Assembly: GCA_031422295.1 (NCBI GenBank)
Contig: JANOQM010000056.1
Span: forward strand, 62,001 to 126,000
Direction: 5' to 3'
DNA from: JANOMH01 sp031422295
Lineage (GTDB): Bacteria; Pseudomonadota; Alphaproteobacteria; Rhodobacterales; Rhodobacteraceae
Length of the DNA: 64,000 nucleotides
Under the pieces are notes generated by a model. The model was not told the origin of the DNA and did not search any database. It saw only the letters and a list, made by a program, of their open reading frames with translations. Made by a program: the position numbers and the translations under genes. Shown here one piece after another: positions 41,911 to 50,298 of the stretch (the first letter of the stretch is position 1; each line of letters begins with the position of its first letter).

Positions 41911-42620
41911 GCTAATGCCTCAAGAATTGGCTTGCGCGCGATCCCCATGTAGAGCACGGCAGTAAGGGGCAGGGGGCCAAAGGTCAGATCAAACCGGCGG
42001 TTGATACCCCGGGGGCCAAGGCCTGTTATTGCCCCCGGCACCAGCCCCGCGCCCTGCATAGCCCTGCGCAATTCGCGCGGTTTGATGAACATCGCCGGAT
42101 CATGCGTGCCACGCGGCAACAGGCGCAGCAGGTCTTCGGCAATGGTGATGGTGGCCAGACGCGCCAGCGGGTTGCGGTTGATGGTGTCGAACAGGAACAG
42201 CCCGCCGGGGCGCAGCACGCGCGCAACTTCGGCCAGCACTTTGGTCAGGTCAGCCACGTGTTCCAACACATCAACACAGACCACGGCATCAAAGCTGGCG
42301 TCATCATAAGGCAGTGCCTCGCCCACACCCACATCATAGCCGATGCGCAGGCCGCCTGTCCGGGCATGGGCGCGTGCCGCGTCAATCGCCCCGGCGGCGG
42401 GGTCAATTCCTGTCACCTGCGCGCCCCTGCCTGCCAGCGCCTCGGCCATAAAACCCCCGGCGCAGCCAAGGTCCAGCACATCGCGGCCCTGCCAGTCGAT
42501 CTGGCGGTCGAACCAAGCCAGCCGTCCGGGGACCAGGTTCTTCAGCGTGCGAACCCAGCGGATTTCATCCGACCACCAGTTGTCCGCCACCCGGTCATAA
42601 ATCGTCAGGTCATTGCGCAT
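41907..42620 (-). CDS. UbiG-like SAM-dependent O-methyltransferase
   Basis: 237-residue class I methyltransferase. Motif I is VLDLGCAGGFMAEALA, with the acidic residue in VTGIDPAAGAIDAA and post-motifs FDAVVCVDVLEHV and VLRPGGLFLFDTINR. The last two and the start YDRVADNWW resemble UbiG, which methylates ubiquinone precursors. The ATG at 42620 begins the conserved part, overlapping the end of the membrane methyltransferase gene by 11 bases. Given photolyase and UbiB-type neighbours, the substrate may be a quinone or other small phenol; this is inference. Confidence 0.82.
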   Translation of the reverse strand: MRNDLTIYDRVADNWWSDEIRWVRTLKNLVPGRLAWFDRQIDWQGRDVLDLGCAGGFMAEALAGRGAQVTGIDPAAGAIDAARAHARTGGLRIGYDVGVGEALPYDDASFDAVVCVDVLEHVADLTKVLAEVARVLRPGGLFLFDTINRNPLARLATITIAEDLLRLLPRGTHDPAMFIKPRELRRAMQGAGLVPGAITGLGPRGINRRFDLTFGPLPLTAVLYMGIARKPILEALA

Positions 42621-43434
42621 CGGGCCGGTCCTTGGCTTGGGCCATGCGGGGCAGGATATACGGTACATCGGCGCGGTATCTATCAAAGCGGTTGCCATAG
42701 CGGGCGGCAAAGCGTCGTTCCTTCAGACGCGGGGCAAGCAGGCAATAGGCGGTAAAGCTGATGGCCAGCGCCAGTTGATCCGGCGTCCAGACCGGAGGCG
42801 TCCAGAGTGTCATCGCAAAGGCCACGTAAATCGGCTGGCGGATCAGGCGGAACAGCCCTTGGGTCGGCATATCAGGAAACACCGGCCGGATGCGCGCCAG
42901 CAGGGACATCCAGCCAAGCGCACCGGATTGTACTTCGGCCCCGGCATCAAAGCTGGCCTTCATCAGGGCCAGCCAACTGGTGGCATAGGCCGCAGTCACC
43001 GCCCAGAACACCGCCCCTTCTGCCCGCCACCAGACAATACCCGACGGCGTCCACAGCGCGAACAGCGCCAGAAGTTGGGCCGAGGCGATGATGGCATATG
43101 TGGTGGTAGCCAGCATAGCCCCATGCGGGCCGGGGATAAGTCGCGCCAGCAGCCGCCCGCCGCGCCCTGTCAGCAACAGCGAATGCGCCAGCGGGAACTG
43201 CACAATCAGCGCCGCATTGGACAGCGCCGCCCATGGCCATGGCACCCTGCCAAGGCTTTCGCTTAAGCCAAAGAACATCGCCACGATCATTGCCAGCACA
43301 CCCGCTGCAAAAAGCATATGGCACAGCACCCCAAGGCCAAGCGCCAATAGGATACGCCCCGCGCCGGCCGGGGGGCGCCGGGCGGCGCGGATCAGCGTGA
43401 TCAGCCGCGCGATGCGGGGGTCGCTCAGCGTCAT
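42610..43434 (-). CDS. Membrane isoprenylcysteine/phospholipid methyltransferase-like protein
   Basis: 274-residue membrane protein with about six helices. The C-terminal part GLFRLIRQPIYVAFAMTLWT, followed by RLKERRFAARYGNRFDRYRA, matches the ICMT/PEMT-type pattern (RHPxY, then E..L...FG..Y..Y). It overlaps photolyase upstream (four bases) and the UbiG-like gene downstream, so it is in the same operon. The substrate is unknown. Confidence 0.75.
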   Translation of the reverse strand: MTLSDPRIARLITLIRAARRPPAGAGRILLALGLGVLCHMLFAAGVLAMIVAMFFGLSESLGRVPWPWAALSNAALIVQFPLAHSLLLTGRGGRLLARLIPGPHGAMLATTTYAIIASAQLLALFALWTPSGIVWWRAEGAVFWAVTAAYATSWLALMKASFDAGAEVQSGALGWMSLLARIRPVFPDMPTQGLFRLIRQPIYVAFAMTLWTPPVWTPDQLALAISFTAYCLLAPRLKERRFAARYGNRFDRYRADVPYILPRMAQAKDRPDAQ

Positions 43435-44660
43435 GCGGGCAACACCTGATCCAGAATTCGCGGGATGTTCTGCTTGACCTTGAAGAACCCGGCAGTCGCA
43501 TGGGGCCAGATCGCCGTGTCCCAGTCACGCCGCCATTCGCACAGGGTGATGCCGTGTTGAGCGAGGGAAGGTGCGGCCTGATCCAGCCAGTCGCGCAACG
43601 GGCCACGGGTGATGTAGGGTGTCGCAATCTGCGCCGCCCCGGCGTTCTTGGCCCATTTGGCCAAGATGGCAGGGTCATCCGCGCGCAATGCAGTGGACGC
43701 AACGCCCGCCCGTGATGCCGCATCGCCAAGTGCGCTGTCTTCAAACACCTGCACCAGATCGGACACTGGCAGGGGGGAGCGCAAGTGACTCGCCGACAAT
43801 ATCGCCGCAGCGCGGATATCGAGGGATGCAAGGTCGAAATCCTCGACCCGGCAATCCTCGTCGGTGATCAGCAGGGCGGTGGGGCGGCCCGGTTGCGGCG
43901 CAAGGATCGGGCGCAGCGGCAGCACAGAGGGCAGGCCGTCCGGTTCGGTCGCCTCCAGCCCTTGGGTGACCTCGGCCAGATCGCTACGGCGCGGGGTGAA
44001 CCGCCCGGCGGTAAAGGTGGCGATGTTTTGCGCGTCAGCGGGATAGGGTTTGCCCCGGGTATGCAGGCCTGCGGCCCAGCGCCAGCCCAGCGTATTCGAC
44101 GCCGCATCGCCATCCAGCAGGTGGCGGAAAAAGAAATCCGCCCCCAGCCGCCATGGCAAGCCCAAGGTGAAAATCCAGATCGAGGCGAACCACATTCGCG
44201 CATGGTTATGCAGATAGCCGGTATCGACCAGTTCGGTGGACCACGCATCAAAACACTCAATCCCGGTCTGACCATTCATCGCCCGGTCCACATCGCGGCG
44301 CATGCGGCGGTCGCGGTCAAGGGCGGCCAGATCGCCCTCCAGCCCGGTGCGATAGCTGTCCCAGACCTGCGGGCGGCGTTCCAGCCAGCCCTTGAAATAG
44401 CCGCGCCAAATCACCTCTTGCACGAACTTCTCGGCATCTTCCGGCCCGTGGGCGGCAAGTGCTGCCGCCACCGCATCGGATTCCAGCACCAGCCTGCGCC
44501 GGAGATAGGGCGACAGCACCGACACCGCCTTGTGCGCGCCGGGGCCATGATCGGTGTTACGGCCATTGGCATAGCGGCGACCCATTTTGGGCGTGAAGGC
44601 CGCCAGAACTCTGTCACCCTCGGCGCGGGTTGCGATCCAGTCTGTCATTGTATACGTCAT
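43431..44660 (-). CDS. Photolyase/cryptochrome-family protein with FAD domain first
   Basis: 409 residues. Residues about 25-225 carry the photolyase FAD domain: VLSPYLRRRLVLESDAV, EVIWRGYFKGWLERRP, TGIECFDAW, TGYLHNHARMWFASIW and LLDGDAASNTLGWRWAAGLH. In ordinary photolyases this domain follows an N-terminal alpha/beta antenna domain. Here an alpha/beta-like part (PTALLITDEDC, then RAAAILSASH, LQRA-like helices and GAAQIATPY) comes after it, ending IWPHATAGFFKVKQNIPRIL. It therefore looks like a circularly permuted photolyase. It probably uses blue light for DNA repair or signalling. It heads an operon with two methyltransferase-type genes. Confidence 0.85.
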   Translation of the reverse strand: MTYTMTDWIATRAEGDRVLAAFTPKMGRRYANGRNTDHGPGAHKAVSVLSPYLRRRLVLESDAVAAALAAHGPEDAEKFVQEVIWRGYFKGWLERRPQVWDSYRTGLEGDLAALDRDRRMRRDVDRAMNGQTGIECFDAWSTELVDTGYLHNHARMWFASIWIFTLGLPWRLGADFFFRHLLDGDAASNTLGWRWAAGLHTRGKPYPADAQNIATFTAGRFTPRRSDLAEVTQGLEATEPDGLPSVLPLRPILAPQPGRPTALLITDEDCRVEDFDLASLDIRAAAILSASHLRSPLPVSDLVQVFEDSALGDAASRAGVASTALRADDPAILAKWAKNAGAAQIATPYITRGPLRDWLDQAAPSLAQHGITLCEWRRDWDTAIWPHATAGFFKVKQNIPRILDQVLPA

Positions 44661-44700
44661 CCATTCTTTTTGCCGGAAGGTGATGCCCGCCGCCGTAATG

Positions 44701-46035
44701 TCAACGCGGCACGGTCGTCTCGCGGCAATAGGCCTCCACCATCGGGCGCAGGGCGACGCGCGCCCGCAGTTTCGCCGCCATCAGATACATGCCGCCGATC
44801 TTGCGATGCAAAAACAGCGTGGCGGCAGGCGGCACATGGCTTAGTTCGCGGTCTTTGCCGATGGCAAGTCCCATGTCGCGCAGGCGTTCCAGCAGATCAC
44901 TGCGGTCAAAATCAAACGGCAAGTCCTGCTGCAAGGGAGACATCGCAGCCCCAAACATGGACTGAATCAGGGCCTGATGATGCGGGGCAGTGATGGGGCC
45001 GAAATAGCCGATCCGCAACATGGCTTCGCGCGTGGCATCCGCCCCGCCATCCAGCGCCGCCCGCGCGAGGGCGCGGAAATCGGCGGCAAGCGCCAGGGCG
45101 ATGGGCTGAACCGCGCCGAAGTCCAGCAGTATGATGCGGCCGGTCTTGGGGTCATACCGGTAATTGGCAAGGTTCGGGTCGGTTTGCATCGCGCCGAACA
45201 CGAACAACTCGCGCAGCACAAGATCGATCAGTGCGGCAGCAACCCGGTCGCGTACCGCTTGGGGGGTATCAACCAGACTGTCGAGGGGGGCGCCTTGCAT
45301 GAATGTCATCGCCAGCACCTGCGGCGTGCTTAGGTTAGTGTTCAGCGCGGGCAGCGCAAAGATGTCGGACCCCTCCAGCAAGGCACCGAAACGGGCCAGA
45401 TGCTGCGCTTCGGCCAGATAGTCGGCCTCGGCGTGCAACTGGCGCTTGGCCTCGGTCAACAGCGGACCGAGGTCCATGCCGCGCGGCAAAAGGCCCGGCA
45501 GGCGCATCAGCGTCGCCACGTTATCCACGTCGCTGTCGATGCTGGCACGGACACCGGGATACTGCACTTTGATCGCAAGGTCCTGACCGTCGCGGGTCAC
45601 AGCCCTGTGCACCTGCCCAATCGAAGCCGCCGCAAAGGGGCGCACATCAAAGCGGGCAAAGCGGCCATACCAGCCTGTCCCCCATTCGGCGTTCAGCGCG
45701 GTTTGCAGCTGTTTGGGTGGCATATGGCGGGCGTCATCGCGCATCCGACCAAGGATCGCTGTCAATTCATCGGGCAGGACCAGCCCGGTATCCATCGACA
45801 GCATCTGCCCCAGCTTAAGCGCCGCACCGCGCAGATGCGACAGCCCGTCGGTCAATCGCAGGGTGTTGGCGGGCGTCAGCAGCAGTTGCGCCAGATCGGG
45901 CCGCTTGCCACTGGCCAGCGCGCGCAAGCCGCCCGCCGCAACATTACCCGCAATCCCCGAAGCGATGCCACCGAACCGCAACAGTCGCGCCGCGCGGCTC
46001 GTTGGTACCGCAGTACCATCATCATCCTGAGGCAA
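44701..46035 (-). CDS. ABC1/UbiB-family kinase-like protein
   Basis: 444-residue atypical kinase-fold protein (ABC1/AarF/UbiB/ADCK). The invariant LRGAALKLGQMLSMD (KxGQ) is at about residue 70, with FAAASIGQVHRAV next. The late catalytic-like part is QTDPNLANYRY and IILLDFGAVQPI. Such proteins support ubiquinone synthesis or lipid handling. It starts just after the DCC protein gene and ends 40 bases before the photolyase start, so these may be co-transcribed. There is no C-terminal membrane anchor of the UbiB kind that I can see. Confidence 0.88.
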   Translation of the reverse strand: MPQDDDGTAVPTSRAARLLRFGGIASGIAGNVAAGGLRALASGKRPDLAQLLLTPANTLRLTDGLSHLRGAALKLGQMLSMDTGLVLPDELTAILGRMRDDARHMPPKQLQTALNAEWGTGWYGRFARFDVRPFAAASIGQVHRAVTRDGQDLAIKVQYPGVRASIDSDVDNVATLMRLPGLLPRGMDLGPLLTEAKRQLHAEADYLAEAQHLARFGALLEGSDIFALPALNTNLSTPQVLAMTFMQGAPLDSLVDTPQAVRDRVAAALIDLVLRELFVFGAMQTDPNLANYRYDPKTGRIILLDFGAVQPIALALAADFRALARAALDGGADATREAMLRIGYFGPITAPHHQALIQSMFGAAMSPLQQDLPFDFDRSDLLERLRDMGLAIGKDRELSHVPPAATLFLHRKIGGMYLMAAKLRARVALRPMVEAYCRETTVPR

Positions 46036-46049
46036 GACTTTCTCCGTTG

Positions 46050-46442
46050 TCAGTTCTGTGCCCGTGCTGTCTGGCTGCGCAAACGGCGCAGGTGCCAGTG
46101 GTAGATGACGGGCGCAAGGACATGGTCATAGGCCACGCAGGCGATCTGTTTGATCCCCGGAAATCCAACCACCCTTGCCAGCCACCGATACTTTGGCATT
46201 TGCATCCATAGCACCAGAAACGCCGGTATCCCCGATGTCAGCGTGCCTTCATGCAGCACATAAAGCCGCCGGGCCGCAGTGTCGGCATCCAGCCCCCATT
46301 GGTCCCGTGCGTCCGAGTTCAGATCGTCAAACCGGATCGGCAGATTATTGGCACCCGCATACCGCGCGTAATGCTGTATCTCAAAATTGCAGACCGGACA
46401 GGTCGCGTTGTAAAGGACGGAGGTTTTGGCGCTGGTTTCCAT
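46050..46442 (-). CDS. DCC-family thiol-disulfide oxidoreductase (DUF393)
   Basis: 130-residue protein starting SVLYNATCPVCNFEIQHY with a CxxC, then LPIRFDDLNS, RLYVLHEGTLTSGIPAFLVL and PKYRWLARVV, all fitting the DCC (DUF393) family. These are small thioredoxin-like proteins. The ATG at 46442 starts the family region; an extension to 46484 is not needed. It lies 14 bases before the UbiB-like gene in the same direction. Confidence 0.85.
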   Translation of the reverse strand: METSAKTSVLYNATCPVCNFEIQHYARYAGANNLPIRFDDLNSDARDQWGLDADTAARRLYVLHEGTLTSGIPAFLVLWMQMPKYRWLARVVGFPGIKQIACVAYDHVLAPVIYHWHLRRLRSQTARAQN

Positions 46443-46588
46443 AACGTGAAGATAGGCCAGCCCCGCGTAAAATCCATCGGGCACGGTTCTGACAATCTGT
46501 TCCCGCGTTTAAGGCGCATGATACCCTGTATTGCTGTCGGTGGTGCGCCGCTGCTGGTCTAGATCGGTCAAGTCCGGCCGACGCACTG

Positions 46589-46852
46589 CTACTGGTGGAC
46601 TGACCTGAATACTGCGGAAAGGATCATGTGCGGAACGGTCAGGGCGGACAGACCGATAAAGACGATTTGCGATGTTGCTGGTTCGAATGCCGGGGTGAAA
46701 ACCGCAAGGACAATGGCGCCAAGGGCGGTCATTGCCAAAGTCGCCACCAGGATTGGCCACGCGATGCGCAGACCTTGCAGCGGCGTCAGGCGCAACTGGT
46801 CTGCCGTCAGCAGGAAATGGTTGGGGGAGTGCAGGGCACAGAAATAAATCAC
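46589..46852 (-). pseudogene. C-terminal fragment of a Brp/Blh-type carotene dioxygenase
   Basis: 87 residues: YFCALHSPNHFLLTADQLRL, hydrophobic segments (WPILVATLAMTALGAIVLAV and IVFIGLSALTVPHMILSAVF), then a stop. The FCALHSPNH segment and the ALTVPHMIL ending resemble the last third of Brp/Blh beta-carotene 15,15'-dioxygenases, which make retinal. The first two thirds are absent upstream (46853-46995 holds nothing recognisable). Family assignment is moderate. Confidence 0.5.
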
Positions 46853-46995
46853 GAGATATACTATCGTCAGGCGCGGATCAAACGTCTTGGATGCATGCTG
46901 CCGTTTGGGATACTCAACATCCTTCTAAGGTTGGTTCTGACGGCAAACGCGCATCTGGTTAAATGTCGTTTTGTAAATCTGGCGACGTCACATGT

Positions 46996-49900
46996 TCAAT
47001 GGAAATCACGCGATTTGGGGATGACGCGGGCGTCGCGGGGATGGCGATGTGTGCCGTTGGGGACAGGTTTGCGCACTTCATCGGCGCGGGCAAGGGGCAC
47101 CTCCATCGGGTCGTTCGACAGGCGGTCCAGGGCGTCGCTGCGGTTTGTCAGATGGGTTGCGACCACGTGAATGACATCTGCATCACGTTGCAGGATGCCG
47201 CGCACGTCGATCAGGCGAGATTGCATGATGACACGGCGAAACGCTTCAAACACGGTGGGCCAGACAACAAGATTTGCAACACCGGTTTCATCCTCCAACG
47301 TGATGAAACAGACGCCATTGGCACTGCCGGGGCGTTGACGGATCAGGACGATCCCGGCAAGTGAAATCTGTTGCGCGTTGCGCATGCGGGGCAGGTCACC
47401 TGCAGCGGTATAGCCTTGCCGCGTCATACTCTTGCGCAGGAAGGCCATGGGATGTGCCTTCAGTGACAGGCGCAGGGTCTGGTAATCGGCGACGACATGT
47501 TCGCAGGTTGGCATCTGCGGCAGGGTGAACGGGACCTCTGGCCCTTCGTCGCGCCTATTTGAAAACAGCGGCAGGTCTGGTGCATCGCGCAATGCCCGCG
47601 CATCCCACAGCGCCTGCCTGCGGTCCAGCGAGAGGGAGCGGAAGGCATCGGCCGCCGCCAGTTTACGCATGCTGCCCACATCAGCCTTTGCGCGCATCAT
47701 CAGATTTTGAAGATCGGTGAAAGGGGAGTGTCGAGCCGCGATCAGCCGCAGCGCCATCACCTGCGCGATCCCATTGATCTGTCGTAACCCCAACCGCATG
47801 GCGTACGTCCCCGGCCCCACAGGCTCTAGCGTATTGTCCCAATCGCTGTAATTCACATCCGGCGCCTGCACTATCACCCCATGTTCGCGTGCATCGCGCA
47901 CGATCTGGGCGGGGGCGTAAAACCCCATTGGTTGCGCGTTCAGCAGGGCTGCACAAAACACATCCGGGTAATGCAGCTTGATCCAGCTGGAGATATAGAC
48001 CAGCAGCGCAAAACTGGCCGCATGGCTTTCGGGAAAGCCGTATTCGCCGAACCCTTTGATCTGGTCAAAGCACCTTTGCGCAAATTCCGCATCATAACCC
48101 CGCGCGATCATGCGACCGACCATTTTGGTTTGCAGCGTCTCGATGGTGCCGCGTGACCGAAAGGTCGCCATCGCCTTGCGCAACTCGTTTGCCTCGGCCG
48201 GGCTGAACTTGGCGGCGTCGATGGCGATCTTCATCGCCTGTTCCTGAAAAATCGGCACACCCAGGGTGCGGCCGAGGATCTTTTTCAACTCGTCGGGGTC
48301 ATGTTCGGGCCCAGGTGACGGGTAGATGACGGCCTCCTTACCACTGCGACGCCGCAGATAGGGATGCACCATATCGCCCTGAATTGGGCCGGGGCGGACG
48401 ATGGCGACCTGAATAACGAGGTCATAGAACTGGCGGGGTTTCAGGCGCGGCAGCATGTTCATCTGTGCGCGGCTTTCCACCTGAAACGTGCCCAGACTGT
48501 CGCCTTTGCACAGCATGTCATAGACGGCGCTGTCTTCCTTTGGCACCGTGGCCAGATCAAAGCGTTTGCCATAATGCGCGTCGATCAGATCGAACGCTTT
48601 GCGGATGCAGGTCAGCATCCCCAAAGCCAGCACATCGACCTTGAGGATGCGCAACTCATCAATGTCATCTTTGTCCCATTCAATGAAGCTGCGGTCAGGC
48701 ATCGCGCCATTGCCGATGGGAACCGTCTGGGTCAGCGGCGTTTCGGTCAGGATGAACCCGCCGACATGCTGGCCAAGGTGCCGGGGCATGCCGATCATCT
48801 GTTCGGCCAGCTTGATGGTGCGCCCCATCAGCGGATCGGTCAGATCAAGGCCAGCCTCTGCGGCCTCTTTGGCCCCCACCTCACGCCCCCAACTGCCCCA
48901 GATGGTCTTGGCAAGGGCGGCGGTCACATCCTCGGACAGGCCCATGACCTTGCCGACCTCGCGGATCGCCATGCGCGGGCGGTAATGGATGACGGTGGCA
49001 CACAGGCCCGCGCGGTGGCGGCCGTATTTGGCATAGATATGCTGGATCACCTCTTCGCGCCGTTCATGTTCGAAATCCACGTCGATATCGGGGGGCTCGC
49101 GGCGTTCCTCGCTGATGAAGCGTTCAAACAGCAGGTCGTGCTTTGACGGATCAACCGCCGTAATCCCCAGCATGTAACAGACCGCCGAATTGGCCGCCGA
49201 CCCACGACCCTGGCACAGGATCGGCGGGGTCACCTGCGTGCGGGCAAACTGGATGATATCATACACGGTCAGGAAATACTGGGCGATGTTCAGTTTCGCG
49301 ATCATCGCAAGCTCTTTCAGAAGCACCGCATGGGTCTTTTCCGGCAGCCCGTCGGGATAGCGCCATGCGGCCCCCTGCCAGGTCAGTTCGGTCAGATGCT
49401 CCTGCGGGGTGCGGCCAGCGGGGATACTTTCCTGCGGGTATTCATAGGACAGCTCGCGCAGATCAAAGGTGCAGGCATCAGCCACATCCCGCGTGGCGGC
49501 GATGGCGTGGGGCCATGCGGCAAAAAGCCGGGCCATTTGCGTGGGCGACTTTAGGTGCCTCTCTGCATTGGCTGCTAGCAGAAACCCGGCTTTGGTGATC
49601 GTCGTCTTGTGCAGGATGCAGGTCATCACGTCCTGCAAGGGGCGACGGTTGGGGGCGTGATAATGAACGTCATTGGTGGCGAGGATCGACAGCCCATGTG
49701 CCCGCGCCAATGCATCCAGGCGGTTGATCCGGGCCCGGTCGTCACCGCGATAAAGATAACTGGCGGCGATGTGGTGCAGGGTTGGCAGGTGGTGGGTCAG
49801 GCGGCGCAGGTTTGCAGCGAAGGGGTCGAGGTTTTCGGGGGGCATAGCAATCAGCTGCACCCCGTCGGCATGGGCGGCCAGATCATCGAGTGTGATGTCG

Positions 49901-50298
49901 CAGATCCCCTTGGCCTGCCAGTCTCCGTTCACATCCTGCATCTTGCCCTTGGACAGCAGCATGCACAGCCGACCATAGGCGGCGCGGTCGCGCGGATAGG
50001 CCAGAAACGCCTCGCCTGTCACCAATTGCAACCGGCAGCCGATCACCGGACGCAGGTTGGCCCCGAGCGCGGCAGAGTGCAGGCGCACCACCCCGGCCAT
50101 TGTGTTCAGATCGGCAATCCCGATGGCATCATAGCCCTTGGCCCCTGCGGTTGTGGCCAGATCAACGGCATCCGAGGCGCCGCGCAGAAACGAAAAGCAA
50201 CTGGTCACCCCCAGTTCCACAAAGGACGCGCGCAGTTTTGGGGTAAACCCCGCATCCGTCAGGGTGCGCCTTGGGCGCTGGTTGTCCATTTCGGGCAT
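46996..50298 (-). CDS. dnaE2: Error-prone DNA polymerase III alpha subunit DnaE2 (ImuC)
   Basis: 1100-residue C-family polymerase. The N-terminal PHP domain has ELGVTSCFSFLRGASDAVDL and GIADLNTMAGVVRLH. The palm has the catalytic Asp motif PPDIDVDFEHERREEVI. Later come QEQAMKIAID and GFPESHAASFALLVY, and an OB fold near the end (ISLAGIVLIRQRPGS). It carries out translesion synthesis in the SOS response together with ImuA and ImuB. The ATG at 50298 overlaps the imuB stop (ATGA), which fixes the start; an extension to 50376 lies inside imuB. Confidence 0.95.
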   Translation of the reverse strand: MPEMDNQRPRRTLTDAGFTPKLRASFVELGVTSCFSFLRGASDAVDLATTAGAKGYDAIGIADLNTMAGVVRLHSAALGANLRPVIGCRLQLVTGEAFLAYPRDRAAYGRLCMLLSKGKMQDVNGDWQAKGICDITLDDLAAHADGVQLIAMPPENLDPFAANLRRLTHHLPTLHHIAASYLYRGDDRARINRLDALARAHGLSILATNDVHYHAPNRRPLQDVMTCILHKTTITKAGFLLAANAERHLKSPTQMARLFAAWPHAIAATRDVADACTFDLRELSYEYPQESIPAGRTPQEHLTELTWQGAAWRYPDGLPEKTHAVLLKELAMIAKLNIAQYFLTVYDIIQFARTQVTPPILCQGRGSAANSAVCYMLGITAVDPSKHDLLFERFISEERREPPDIDVDFEHERREEVIQHIYAKYGRHRAGLCATVIHYRPRMAIREVGKVMGLSEDVTAALAKTIWGSWGREVGAKEAAEAGLDLTDPLMGRTIKLAEQMIGMPRHLGQHVGGFILTETPLTQTVPIGNGAMPDRSFIEWDKDDIDELRILKVDVLALGMLTCIRKAFDLIDAHYGKRFDLATVPKEDSAVYDMLCKGDSLGTFQVESRAQMNMLPRLKPRQFYDLVIQVAIVRPGPIQGDMVHPYLRRRSGKEAVIYPSPGPEHDPDELKKILGRTLGVPIFQEQAMKIAIDAAKFSPAEANELRKAMATFRSRGTIETLQTKMVGRMIARGYDAEFAQRCFDQIKGFGEYGFPESHAASFALLVYISSWIKLHYPDVFCAALLNAQPMGFYAPAQIVRDAREHGVIVQAPDVNYSDWDNTLEPVGPGTYAMRLGLRQINGIAQVMALRLIAARHSPFTDLQNLMMRAKADVGSMRKLAAADAFRSLSLDRRQALWDARALRDAPDLPLFSNRRDEGPEVPFTLPQMPTCEHVVADYQTLRLSLKAHPMAFLRKSMTRQGYTAAGDLPRMRNAQQISLAGIVLIRQRPGSANGVCFITLEDETGVANLVVWPTVFEAFRRVIMQSRLIDVRGILQRDADVIHVVATHLTNRSDALDRLSNDPMEVPLARADEVRKPVPNGTHRHPRDARVIPKSRDFH

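Noticed and set aside
43785..44993. Long plus-strand open frame of 402 residues
   Set aside because: Antisense to the photolyase and UbiB-like genes; a high-GC shadow frame.
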